Notes under the pieces: generated by a model
Databases searched by the model: none
What the model was told of the DNA's origin: nothing
The model's input: only the letters and a program-made list of their open reading frames with translations
Shown here: in pieces, positions 37,063-49,903 of the stretch
How positions within the stretch are numbered: position 1 is the stretch's first letter
Layout: each line of letters begins with the position of its first letter
Source: Cardiocondyla obscurior
Lineage: Eukaryota; Arthropoda; Insecta; Hymenoptera; Formicidae
Assembly: GCF_019399895.1 (NCBI RefSeq)
Contig: NC_091874.1
Span: 1,056,501-1,120,500, forward strand
Length of the DNA: 64,000 bases
Direction: 5' to 3'
Program-made: the position numbers and the translations under genes

Positions 37063-40000
37063 CGACGCGGTAAAATAGTGAGCGCAGGAAGTAGCTCTGG
37101 CAATCGTAAAACTGCGACGCGACGATAATGTAAACCGTTGTTGCAAGTCAATATTTACACGGTAAGATATTAATTACTGGTACTGGAAGCGAGACCTCGC
37201 GCGCCTTCACCGCGTGACTTCCAGATTCGCTGACGCGGAAACTTTGCGGACGTATTTTCTCTCCTTTTTGCCGGCGCGCGGAAATTTTTCGACCAAAGCC
37301 AGAGTCGCTCGCTCTTTCCCGCGTGACCCGAAGGCGAATGCTGTTATGTCAGTAGTGACGCACACATAAAATACGACCTTATCTTCGGTATTAATGGCTG
37401 ATATTGAACTTAAGATTGCGCGACGGCCGCTATTTTCGTTTCGGCGCGTGCGGCTTGCGTTGTCTTACGCAAACACGACGCGTTGCATTTATGCCGTACT
37501 AGGAACGGGTATCTACTTCTCGATTGTCCGAAAGTTACACGCTGAGGTGGCTTCTTTGAGATAGATCGAATTTCCGACCGAATTTCACGCGTGGAATAAT
37601 AACGAGGAAAATTAACACGATCCTCGGCGAGAAACGGCGCTCTAAAGTACGAATAAAAAGTCGGAATCCTACCCACACGTATGTCGCCGTTTTACATATG
37701 AGAGATATAACATTTTTTTCGGACGATTTCGCGTGCCGATTGCGAACTGCACGAACGAGATCTCGCGCGAATGCATTCGGTAACTCGGCGGCATTTTGTA
37801 ATTCAGCCCGCGGTATCTCCCCTTTTGCCATTCGCGACAAGCGTCATTGGGCGCCTCGCATCGACGTGTCTCTTCTGCGTAAATGCGCTCGGAGTGCGTC
37901 ACGGTGAAAACTACCGAAGTACCTGGAGCACGGATAGCATACACCGAAAAGCTATTGACAGAAAAGCAGATAGAAATCGCGGAAGCGTCGCGTGACGTCT
38001 GCGTGACGAGCGCGTGAAGTTTCCAGCATAAATTGCTTTCCAGCGTCAAACCGTCGACGATCATTCAAAGAAGTTCTCCAACAAAAAATTAAAAAAAAAA
38101 AAATTAAATTAAAAAAAAAAAAGGAAAAGAATCAGTCAACATTTGAGATAATATATAATAATAAGCGGTACATACATTTAGCAGTACGTGAATGACCAAT
38201 GCGCGACTTGCGCGACGATAAGAATTCTTAACGAGAAATTGCTGACGAGCGAGCGGACTTTTATAAATTTTTTAAAAGCGAAAAGACATCTCTTGATATA
38301 ACGATATCTGCTGTTGGAGAGATAAACGCGAGAGCATGTGGATAGATATGTCTTTTACGCAGGCAGCTAGAAATATCTAGCCGCCGCTTTCGCAAATTTA
38401 TTGCGGAACAAAGACAACGACCGCCGCATTCTCGACTCATTCTTATCGGCAAACGCGTGTAATTTACATGTAGGTCGCGTTACTCGTGCTGTGAGAAATT
38501 ACAGAAATAGAAACGCACGTTCGTGAACAAAAGTGAGCAGAGGACGAGGACTCTTTAATTTCGATCGACGCCGCATTTCTTTGAAATTCTATTTTTTTTT
38601 TTTTTTTAATTAGACACGCGGTCTCCTGCGACAAAAGAAAAAAATTAATTAAAACGACACGAGCCGCGGGGGAGACAACCGGGGCGCGAGTTAATTAACG
38701 CGTAACTGCACTCGTCAGAAACGATCGGGGCTACGTTTAATCTGTAATCCGATTTACTATTGCACGTTCGCCGGCAGTAAACAACTTATTATTACATAAT
38801 AATCGCAGCCGTGAGTGTGCTCGCTTTCTACCCGCCGCACGTTCTCGCGAGGGCAATTTCGACCGAATGCATTGCACGCCGAGGTCGCGAGCCATTATAT
38901 TTTTAATTTGCCAGCCTCGCACTCTTCAACCTTTGGCTCACCGGTGCATGACGGACTCCGTGGTTTAACATACGTTTCTTATACTCTTTATTTTTTGCCG
39001 CCTTCGCCTCTATTTTTACGTCGATGCGTACCTTGATTTACGCACAGTTACTTATTTTTACACTGGATTTTTTTTTTCTCTCCGTTGAGTCGCCAAGAAC
39101 ATCCGTTTTAATAATCGTACGTCATTTTATTGGGAAATTTCAGGTTTTTTTTTCTTTTTTTTCTTTTTCTTTTTTTTTTTTTTATTTTCATAACTGTTTC
39201 AGACGTGAAGCAGACACGGAAAAAAAGGCGAATCGATAAAAGTGCCGATGTATTAAAGTGTATTAATACAAAGGCGCGAAATAATCAGCGATAATTATAG
39301 AGATAAGAATAAAAGGGACGGAAAGTTTATAATTAGTTTTGCAATTAGTCCTTCCGCTGAATGAAAAGAATTTATCGTTTCTACCCGTTTATTTATATCA
39401 GAGCTTGCATTTATCTTCTTTGAATTAAATCCTTCGATTTGCATTTCAACCTGCAGGAAAATGCCATTCAAATGATACGGTATTATATATGGTCGTCTGT
39501 TTTATTGCCGAAATAGCTGACCCTCCCCCCCTCCCCCTGCCCTTTCTCTCTCATCGGCTTTTCAATTCGCGCGTTACGTCACACTTTTAATCATACGATT
39601 TTAGAGCTATCTCGTCCGCAAAATAACAAACGAAACTCACATTTGCGGGCTATTTCCGCCACGGGGCAGCCGCATGGTGACCGTCGGCCTTAATGTCGCG
39701 GTAATTTCGTGAATCATCACTTTGGGTGACGCGGGAACACCGACGTGTCGACGGCATTATCGCATCGCAAACACCCGGACGATTTTCGCCGCACGTTACC
39801 GCTGCGGCACCAACATCTTCTCCGTACGCTGAACAAATAAGAGTGGCGTAAAACGGCCGGTTGCGGAAAAATCCCTGACGCGGGCAATCCGCATTTTTTT
39901 TTTTTTTTCGGAAACGCGCGTCGGAAGCTGAGCGCGGTTCTCCAAACTTTCTGTCACGCGAAACAGCAACCGGCGGACGTATCGAGTGAATCGGAATTAA

Positions 40001-40578
40001 AAGCGCAATAACGCAGTCGCGAGTAACGATTTTCATTAAGCGAAACTATGTCGGATTAATTGACGCGGCATTGACCCCGCAGTCCCCGTTCTTTTTCTCT
40101 TCTTTCACCGCGGCGGACTCGTAATTTCCTGTTTACGGCAGAGGCACATCCTTACGTCTCCAAGGTCCGTAACGAGAAGCGTGATTAGCATTCGCGAACA
40201 CGCATTCGTGCATCCGTGATGCGTCTGCGTTCTCGAACAAATTAAAAAACGCTCAAATCGAAAGGGGAGGAATTAAAAAAAAAAAAAAATTGAAATCCCA
40301 GCTGGAAACTCCGCTTCCTTTGAAGCGCCCGTGATTTCACGCTTATTCGGATTTTCCGGGAGAAGAAACATTACAGCGTGCACGAGTCTCCGCATAATCG
40401 CGCGGAAAGGATGGATTTTTATTTCGATGATGTCGCGCGACGTAGGGTCGTACTTCGCGCGAACCCTTCACGTATTGTTTAACAGAACCGCGGATTCTCG
40501 ACGAGAAACGACGGCTGTCCCTGTTAGAAGCTGTGGCCCGACGTACACGGCACTAGCGAGCTTTTCTACGGTCCTGCT

Positions 40579-40599
40579 TGACGTCATCGAATGACGTCA
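40579..40599. promoter_or_regulatory. paired CRE palindromes, 13-bp spacing
   Basis: Two perfect TGACGTCA sites (40579-40586 and 40592-40599) are separated by five bases; the whole block is nearly its own reverse complement. The segment lies in a small CpG-rich patch at 40.4-40.8 kb with no recognised gene. It could be an enhancer or an unrecognised promoter. Confidence 0.5.
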
Positions 40600-42940
40600 A
40601 TCCCGGGACCCCACCAGGCTCCGCGGCCTCCTCTTTTGAAGCGCGCTTTATCGCGCCGACGTAAGAAGCATCGTTTGCCGCCGCCGTCACCTCGGCCCTC
40701 GAAAATTCCTGCGACACCCAATACCGTCGAGCGAGAGGTAAAAGGTGAAAACGCGACGGACAGAGAGAGATGCTCCTCCCTCGCGAAATGCCGCCGCGAA
40801 AATCGCGCGCGTCCTCCGGCGAGATTCACGACTTCTGGTTCGTTTTATCTAAATTTATCGCGACTTCGAAATTAAATCAGTCGACGTGGCCGGCTAGATG
40901 CTAGATAAAACTGATCATGCGAATCGGCGAGACACAATTGCGTCAATTCACGCCGAGATACAATGAGCGGCTGGTTAATCTCTCTCGTCGCGCGCGTTGA
41001 GAGCCTACACTTTTCACGCCTCTGTATCACTGCCTGGCTATCGAAATGCAGCCGACGTAAAAGGAAAAAAAAAACCTTCGTAATGTAAAAACGTGATGTT
41101 GACGGGGTAAAAATAATAGGCGACACCGGAGAGGCGAAGCGATCGCGTGCTTTAATTGATGAGGTACATCAAGCGCACCGTGTTGTACTAAGTAATTAAC
41201 ATCTCGCTCTAATGGCGAAATCCGCGGTCGAAGCCACCTCTCTCTGGGCGAGTCGACGCTGCAGCCCCGCGGAAAAGGATGTGAAAATAAAACGCGTAAA
41301 AAATTCATTAAAAAACATTATAGAAATGGAAATCAACGCGATGCCCCACGCGTCATTACTGTCATTAAAATAGATCTGAATTCAAGCTGAAACAGCTTAT
41401 AGTTTTATTAAATTGCAAACACTTGCCAGGCAACAAGAATGCTAGACGCCGCAGCCGAAAGTTGTTTATTTTCGTATTTGTTGGAATATTGAGTGTAAAG
41501 TACGTGGCGACTCGAATTATAATTACAAATTCTGTCCCCGCGGCTTAGATTAAGTGCAAAAAAAAAACAAAAAAAAAAACATATATATGCGTCATTACAA
41601 GTGTTTGCCAATTATTTATGCACTTGAGTTATTTTTTCACGAACAGACGATTTTTTCGCCGGGGCTGCGAGATTCATTCTTTTTTGGCATGAGACTCCGG
41701 GATCGTTACTCACCGGCGGATCAATCAGAGCTTCGTTAACAATGTAAAATCCAGCGTGAGACGCGGATGCTCGTGTTCGTATACAACGATCCTCGACGAT
41801 GTGATTTTAATTTGCTGGCTCGCGTCAAGCTTAATCGCGTTACATCGGCGACGATTCCGGGTGGCGATTATGTAAATCCGTGGCGAACTGTTGGCTTTAA
41901 CCAGCCCGGCGACTTGTCATTAACATGCCATTAATCGAGTGCTCATTACGCGATCGTAATGAATTGTTAATAATATTATAATGCATCGCGGAATAACAAT
42001 GTTACCTGTTGATTTTTAGATGCACGTAGAAACGAGATCTTGCCTCGTTCGCGCAGATTAATGCATTTTAAAATAACTTTTTTCAAGTCTAATTTTTTTC
42101 TTTTTTTTTCTTAATGTTAATTCTCAACAATAAATCATCTCTCCGCGAGGTATTATCGAGACACGACTTTTAATCCTTGCTAATCGCGTCAGGCGATCTT
42201 TAAGAAGGGTCACCTGATCATTCATAAGCCTTTTTTTGTTCTGCGTACAAAAAGTCCACCTACGTGAAAAGTGTGTGCTCGTCGCGGAAAATCTCTCTAC
42301 AAGAGAAAAAGAGTGTTATACTTTTTGTACCATTCCTTCTTTTTTTTTTTTTTTTACGCTTCTCGGAATTGTTACAGCGCGCCTCTCCTCAGCGAATTAT
42401 TACACGTTAGTTATCTGATGAAAGTATTGGAGGTTTTTTATTTCTTCATACTATATCGATCTGTTAAGCACGCACGTGATGCTAATCGTTATGTCAGCGG
42501 GAAAGGAAAACCGTGCCACGTGATACGCGGCGGCGGCAAAGAATATTTGTTAAAAGGCGTTAATAATAGACGCGCATACTTCTCGGAGTGTTCGAAGGAA
42601 ATTGTTCTCATAATTTATACGTCGATCATGTGAACACGCATGCCTTTTTAATCCGTGCCGGCGCAACGAATTTAGCCTCATACATTTTTCACGAAATCAG
42701 AGCTGTTGCTGCTGACGTTATGTAATTTAAAAAGAAAGAGGAAAAAAAATCACGCAATAATGCATGCGTAATGAGCACACGCAAATCGATATTTTTTTCT
42801 TCCCGACGATCGTTAACATATTATACCGCTTAATAATGATTGCTAGGTAGCACAATTTATATTTAGCAAACATTTTTAACTCTTTTCTAGACAGTATTAT
42901 TTATTTATACGAGACTGTACGTTTATTAAAATATGAAATT

Positions 42941-42990
42941 CAAAAAAAAAAAAAGGAAAAAAAGGAAAAAAAAAAAGAAAAAGAAAAAAA
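42941..42990. repeat. A/G homopurine tract
   Basis: About 50 bases of almost pure purine, mainly A with AGG and AGA interruptions. It is one of the longest such tracts in the window. Confidence 0.8.
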
Positions 42991-45354
42991 TATGTGGGAC
43001 ATCAAGTGACTATTTTCTTCTTCGTTAACAGCAGATTAATCTCGCTGATTATCTAGCGTACATATTTAGATAGTGTCAAATGTAATTAATAGTCTCGAAA
43101 CTAGAACATATAAATAACTATTTACGCAAGTGCAAGATACGTACGACAGGGCCGTAGCCAGGAGTTAATGTTGGAAAATGGAGATCTTACGCGATTAATA
43201 TAACGTAATGCGTTTAAATTCGATGATTAATTAACGAGGAATCGACAGCTTTTCAATTCCTCAACAGTTTCAAATTCTCACAATCAGGGAAAGTATAGAA
43301 TTCAAACGTACTTACAAGCTCGACTCGGACCTAAACTGGGAATAAAGTTTCGTAGTACGACGGCATTTCACTCGGGCTCTTCGAATTTTCCATAATTCGA
43401 CAGCCATCGGTGGCCCATTTTTGTTAAGAAACAGATCAACTTCAATTTGCCCGGAAAGTCCATACATAGCGGGACAGTTCGCGGTAACTGGGGTATATAT
43501 TCCTGCACTTACACGTAACTTTACCTATTTGTTCCATTCCTTATTTACGCGCCGACAATGCAGCGCGGCATTACAAATCCACGGGGAAACGGAATGCATC
43601 TTTGTAACTTTCGTTTTTTCGCCCCTTTATTCTCGCGGAGATACGCGGAGAAGCGCAGTCGTCTCTGAAAAGGATCCACGGGTCCACGAGAAATGTCAAT
43701 TACCCGTAGCATCAGGGATGCAGCTTCTACCCTTCTCTCTTTTCCTCCACATCCATCAAACGTTTAGCTTAACGATTTTCACGTCCACGTGGAGCATTAC
43801 TCGCGCGAGGTAATATTACATTACTCTAACGGAAATTCTAGCTCGGTGTACCGAGGTATGGGAGATTCGTAAACGCGCTGAGCTCTCGTCTCGCGAATTC
43901 TAAATGCACGTCGAAAGCCGAGAATATTAGATACGCTCGATACGGTATAACGGGTCGTACGTATCACGCTGCAATGTGTGCTCATGTGTGTGTGTGTGTG
44001 TGTACGACATTACGGCGATATCACGTGAGGGGCGCCTTCGTGAACAGATGCGATCTCGAGAACCTCCGACATGCACGACGTTCGATCCGTTCGCACTCGC
44101 GAGCCCCATGTTAAGGGGATTGTACGTACGAGAGTCGGGGGTGACTGCAAAGCGAAACCTTTTTGTTCTTTTCCGGCGCGCTGTGCGCAAAGGTTTCTCG
44201 ACCGAGCTTCGCCTCGAACGTAACGCCGTAATGCAATTAGAAATTTGCATACCAAACAAAATCCCTTGCAATTTCTTTGGTTATTAAAGCAGCAATTACA
44301 GGCTGATAATATTTTCGTGCAATTAATTATGATTCTTCATTCTTCGATAACAAGATAATTAAGAAAAAAAAAAAAAAAAGAAAAAGGCCGTTGACATTAA
44401 AATTATGTCGTCCCAATTAAATTAATCGAAATGGTAATTAAACGAAATTGTTACACGTGCGTCCAAAATTCTCATTAATGTTGCAAATAATTGATGACTT
44501 CGGCACGACGGATTACCTCAAGCGCTAATGATACAGCATGATTTCAGCGGAATGCTCTGCATTTATATACACTCCTACTTAACGTTCTCAAGGCTGCGTT
44601 TACGCAGGTGATGGCAAAAAAAAAAAAAAAAGAAGTCGGAATAGATCCAACGCACACGTTTTCTTATACAAAGAGCAGATCGTGACGCGATGCGAGTGTA
44701 TTTTTAATCTGTTCGCACGTAAGACACGCGTGTGCAGTATGCCGCAGTTGCACAAGCAAATCGTCATCTGCATGCTAGAGTGACGTTTTTGCATCTCTAA
44801 CGTCTCCCCCGTGGAGTAGTGCCAGTCGAAATGAGACAAAGCGAAGAATAATGACGACCCGAGGAGCGGTCGCTTCCATCTAGGAATAGACTAAAATGTG
44901 AAAGGCGAAACGGCCTTGCTGACGCGGAAAAGGGTCCCGGGCATGGAAATAATTGCCTCCCGTTATAATAAATCTCCTCCCCCTCCATAATACTTTACAA
45001 TCAGGAACTATAATAAATGTCACTGTAATTGTCCCAAATTATTCTCGTTTAAATTTACAAATATTTTTGAGATTTCAATAAATTAGAATTATTTGAAGTG
45101 ACGCGCGACACAATAAATTCTCATTTATCGCAGCAAGTGATTCACCGATTCTTAGTGCATGCTCGTGCATAATTCCGCTTACGCGAATCTTAGAGTTCCG
45201 GTGATTGAGACTCGAGTTATCTATGCAAATACCTTGAAAGCGCTGACGGGGTTGATTTCTTATGCATTATATGATTCATTATATCGCTCAGGCTCACGGC
45301 TTTTCTCCGTGTCTATGTAAATGAGGTAGGTCTACATGAGTAAGAGAAAAAAAA

Positions 45355-45376
45355 GAGAGAGAGAGAGAGAGAGAGG
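45355..45376. repeat. AG dinucleotide microsatellite
   Basis: (GA)n following an A-rich stretch; no gene context. Confidence 0.85.
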
Positions 45377-46403
45377 TGTACATTAATTGTATCGTAGAAG
45401 CAATTTTTCATAAATCGCAGAATCAACGTGCGTAGTTTCGCTAGCAGACGGTGGGGAGAATATAAATCTGCAGATATTTTCGACTCAGTTTTTTCTGTCG
45501 TCGCATCATGTTAAATGATATCGCGCGCCTCACTAAATCTCGGTTATTCACCGTTGCTGAATTACGACTTGCCTCTGTGATATTTTGATCACGCCGATTT
45601 TTTATAGAAAACACGTCAGAACGAAATTATTTGTACACATATCAATAAATCTTTCGTTCAGTGTTGTTCAACTTCAATATTCATTTTAAAATTGTTTTTG
45701 TATTTTATTATTTTATTTATTTTATTATATTTTTTTTTAGAAAACGTGCTTAGTCAAAATTAACATATCAGCGCGTAATAATATTCTTTAAAAATGTGTA
45801 ATCGCAAGGTAAGTAGCAATTCATATTATCAAACCCTAAAAATTTTTTATTAAAAACAATCAAGGATAAAAATAATATCGAGTCTTTGGAGGCGGATTAT
45901 GACGTTCTGGTCTGAGTCTCTCGCAAAAATTTTTAAAGTAAAAAAAAAAAAAAAGCAAATGAGATGCTCTTGTACTTTTCATTTTAAATCCACCCTCTTC
46001 CGAATCAAAATGAATTCGACGCGCGTGCAGTTTTTGAAAACCTCGCGAGTCATCCGTTGCATCTTAATTTTGTGTACGAGCTCGTCGTTAGTGCACACAC
46101 GTATGTGTCACGATAATTCCTGCTGGAGGAGCTCTAACGATTTTCTCACACGATAGAAGCGCGTCGCGTTAGGCTGACCAGAGGGTGGCATTTCCAATTA
46201 TGGACAACGCTTTCAATTACTTAAGCCCGTACAAAAGACTTCGCTCGTTCGCCACACTAGCTGGATCGACCGAGTCTCGTGAGGCAAAATTTACACGCAT
46301 AATAAATTAGCAAAATCAATTCTAATTAATATATATATATATATTTTTTTTTTTTGTGCCAATTTATTACTCTGTTACTTTTTTTTTATTTGTATTTAAA
46401 AGA

Positions 46404-46493
46404 TATACCCTGGCATACCGGAGAAAAATTCAAATACACCGTGGCATGCCGGAGAAAAGGAAAGATTAAATGCGCCGGCGTGCCAGAAAAAAA
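46404..46493. repeat. degenerate tandem repeat, about three units
   Basis: Three successive units carry variants of TGGCATACCGGAGAAAA, GTGGCATGCCGGAGAAAA and CGGCGTGCCAGAAAA, at roughly 30-37 base spacing. They have diverged from one another. Confidence 0.7.
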
Positions 46494-46537
46494 AAAAAGA
46501 TGCTGATTGGATTTGTCTGTGACTGCTGCATGCTTAT

Positions 46538-46571
46538 TGTTCCGCTAACTCAATCTTGTTTTAGCGGAACA
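46538..46571. repeat. 11-bp perfect inverted repeat, hairpin-forming
   Basis: TGTTCCGCTAA (46538-46548) pairs with TTAGCGGAACA (46561-46571) across a 12-base loop. A further direct copy of ATTGTTCCGCTAACT begins near 46668. Three copies within about 140 bp suggest a small decayed mobile element or a protein-binding cluster. Confidence 0.65.
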
Positions 46572-49251
46572 TTAAAGAAAGGAAGATGTAACAGAGCAAC
46601 AATTTCTTTTTTGTTACCAACTTTTTAGCAGTGGAAAGATGTAGTAGTTAAAATTAATTCTGCTCGCATTGTTCCGCTAACTTATCAGACGTGAAATTTA
46701 CGGCGACAGCGCTGCGAACGTACCATCTTCGCATTTAGAGAGGTACGTGGAATTTATTGTCGGCAATTAGTCGCGAGCCCCGAACGAATGCGAGCTCAAC
46801 GAAATCACTTTTATTTAACATGTAGAAGAAATGCGACGATCCGGGCACCTGTGGTGACATCTCGCAGCTTTGGATCTGCGTTTTATAGTAAGATTGATAA
46901 CAAATGTAACACGATATATTTTTGCCTGAGTTAATTTGACGTTAATGACGGACGTCATTAAATTAATTTATAACAATAAAAAAAAAAAAAACAAGATTAT
47001 AAAACAACTGCGGATTATCATCGACGAGAGAAGAGCACGAATTTCCTGCTATCGGTACAACGATAACAGCAGACGGTAGACTTCGATTGTCTTAATTAAA
47101 TAAAATGTGATTATGATAGAACACGAGTTTTTTTTTTTTTATTATTTATCCTAATCAATCATCCTTGCATCGTATCCTGATTTCAATTCAACATTTGATA
47201 ACTCGTCGGCAGGGACGATCGATCAACTTTGCAACGAGCGGACCTTCCGTTATCACGTTTTTCGTTATCGTTTGTTATCAATCGAAAGTGATCTGTCCCA
47301 CTGTGGATATCAAGCTCTTATTTTTCTCGACGGATAATTACACTTTTGCGAATACCGTGCGTCGTCGGCGCGACGAAGATCGATATTATCCAGGACTGCC
47401 TCGATAGCCGCGAGCCCTCGCTGAAACGTTATATTTAGATGGACCCTTCCCTTCGTCGAGTGGCAATGTGCAGCTCGCTCAATTGCCGCTGGAAACCGAT
47501 ATTAACGTAGTTAGCGATGCTCCTTCTCGTGGAGCATCTTTGGGGCAGAAAGCGGCTTTATACACAACGCGAAACATGAATCCAGGCTGACGGCGAAACT
47601 CTCGCGACCTCGTGCAGCATCCGGTTGCACGTTCCGTCGCGCGAAATCGATGATCCAAGCGGTTTTATTTCAGATGTCAAGAATTAAATCGATAAGTATA
47701 AAAAAGTATTTATTATTTTTTTAAGTCAAAGGACGCACTTCAACGGCAATAAAAAATTATTTAAACTATTTTTTTTTGGGTTAATCCGTTCGCCGCATAT
47801 TAAATATTTTCATCATTATTTATAGCGGTTGTATTATTGAGAAAATGTTTTCCACGTGCAGGAGAAAATTTATTATCGAATAGGTATTTAAATAGTTTAA
47901 TTCATTCGGCGATAGGACGTATGATTTTTGTGCATCAATTAAACGGTAGTATGGAGTCGAACAGCAGATTAGGCGTGCACGTGAAATTTTAATCTTTCGC
48001 TATCCTATGTTATTATTGTACCTTCTTCGCCCGCGGCGTTCCATTTGTTTTTCGCCGGCGTTTCCGCCCGTTTCGCCGCAAATCCCCGTGCAAATTATAA
48101 TCGCTGACGAGTCGACAGCACTTCAATATCGCGTTTGCATTGCTGCTGAATGATAAATTAATTCCAGGCCTCTAAGCGCGCAAACTGATGCTCCCAATTA
48201 CCAGATAGAAGTGTGTAACCACGCGCTTATTAATTGCGACATACGCGTGTAATATCATTTGCGAATCGTCGAAAGCCATAACTCGTAGTCGATGTTAAAT
48301 ATTGAAGGTGTACGTTTGCGTGATTTTGATGGCGATACGTGGCGCGGAAACGAATAGGAAACCGGCCGCAGGAATAATTTCATCTGTGAATCTGTAACAC
48401 GGAATCCGTAAACTTTTTTTTTTTTTTTTTTTTTTTTTTGAAGTTGCCATTTGTTCCCTTCTAACGTTCTTGGCGCAATCACATGCGCGTTGCAATATTA
48501 CACATTGTAGATATCAGCTCGCGATTATCACGTGTTTCTAATTCTAGGAAAAGATAAATTGAATATCGGGATATTTTTTTATTTAGCATCCAGTTGTTAA
48601 ACGTTACCGTGTACCATCGAATATTACAATACCGGAAATTGTTTTATGCGCTCTCGAATACAGTCAGAGAAATGGGTAAAACGTACGTCTGTACCGTGGA
48701 AAAAAAATTCACAGCGATGTTATCAACGAATACGTCCGATATACAATATTGCATTAATTTATGTCACTGTTGGAAGAGATATATAACAATGAAATTACGA
48801 TACATCGCTGCCTCTCGGAGCCGCGCATTTCTGCCTACTTTTTTACATTTTTCTTCTTCATGCGCGAAATATTTTTTGTGGAAAAAAAAAAGAAGAAAAA
48901 ACAAAACCCGAGTGTCGCCATGTCGACAAAAATAGGTTTCCGGAGATATTTGTTTCCGCCTTGCTGTGCTATCGACTGTTCTATCACATCGCTTCGCTAA
49001 ATCTTTCCGGTGCTTCTATTATTGCTCACACCTTGTTAAAAATAAATGTAAAGAAAAACGCACGCTAACCGAATCGTGTATTAATAATTCCTTGGGTTGC
49101 GCAAAAATAACAGCTCGCGCAAATATTAAATTAATTTTTTAGCTTTTTTTTTAAATCGAAATAAAAGTTTCCCTCTATCTACATTTCCCTCTTTGTGACG
49201 CAGCGGTCATTTTTTGTTTTCCAATGATGGTCCGGACACGTGTACGTACTT

Positions 49252-49282
<31 letters not shown>

Positions 49283-49804
49283 AATAGATATACCAGAGTT
49301 TGCAGCGCGAATAAAACAAAAAAAATGGTTCAATAATTAAATGGAAACCAAGAGCGTAAAACCTCTCCAGGGATCCTCGAGCGAGCGCTCTGACATATAG
49401 CCAGTACTTTGGGTTGATTCTTTCTCTGCTCGATGAGAGTCCACTATGTCGATCACTCATTCTGTCAGTCTCGCACCAGGTCGTTCGATATTTCTATTAT
49501 AAGTCTGGGTGCAAGAGAAGTCGCAAACGCCGCGATCAAAGAAGAAGAAGAAAAAAAAAAAAAGATAGGGATACAGATCGCGAATCGAGAGATGGGTTCA
49601 TCCTAACGATAAGATAATATTGAGATTTCAAAAAATTTTATAACAATTTTATGATAAAATATATGACACCAAGTACGTTTAGTTCCATGCAGAATTTGAT
49701 TAACTCTCTTCTGTCGTTTATTTATTACAACGCGACTTTACGTATGCGAATTAAAAAAACGATAAAGTGATTAATTTTATAATACAAAACGAAGTGATCT
49801 TTAC

Positions 49805-49903
49805 CTGGTCTAGGGGTTGCTCCGCAGCTGCTGGTGCAGGATGCTCTTGGGCCTCCTCCTTCTCCAAGGTGTTTGAAACGTGAAGCTCATCTTGGATCGT
49901 TAT
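49805..49903 (-). CDS. candidate 99-bp symmetric exon, unknown gene
   Basis: On the minus strand an acceptor (TTTGTTTCAG|ATAACG) and a donor (GACCAG|GTAAAG) bound exactly 99 bp. One frame is fully open across it (33 codons, phase 0 at both ends) and reads ITIQDELHVSNTLEKEE, then an Ala/Pro/Gln-rich stretch ending AAEQPLDQ. A second frame starts with ATG in a strong context (CCAAGATGAGC), encodes MSFTFQTPWRRRRPKSILH and more, and stops eight bases before the donor. Its third codon positions are GC-rich. So the exon could be internal coding, or a 5' exon with a short ORF. CpG-rich DNA at 50.15-50.5 kb on the same strand upstream may be its promoter. I do not recognise the protein, and no partner exons were identified. 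Confidence 0.45.

Larger units (their letters stand above)
31000..49804. other. long gene-poor region
   Basis: Nearly 19 kb without a coding exon that I can support on either strand. Open frames up to about 170 codons occur, but they lack family resemblance, conserved-looking motifs and paired splice sites. The DNA alternates CpG-containing and AT-rich stretches, with many A/T homopolymer runs (for example 32717-32734, 33322-33337, 38577-38605, 39172-39183, 42344-42356, 44364-44380, 48414-48440). It holds five full CRE palindromes, short inverted repeats at 34853-34888 and 46538-46571, and a degenerate tandem repeat at 46404-46493. It could be intron of a large gene on either strand, or intergenic regulatory DNA. 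Confidence 0.5.
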
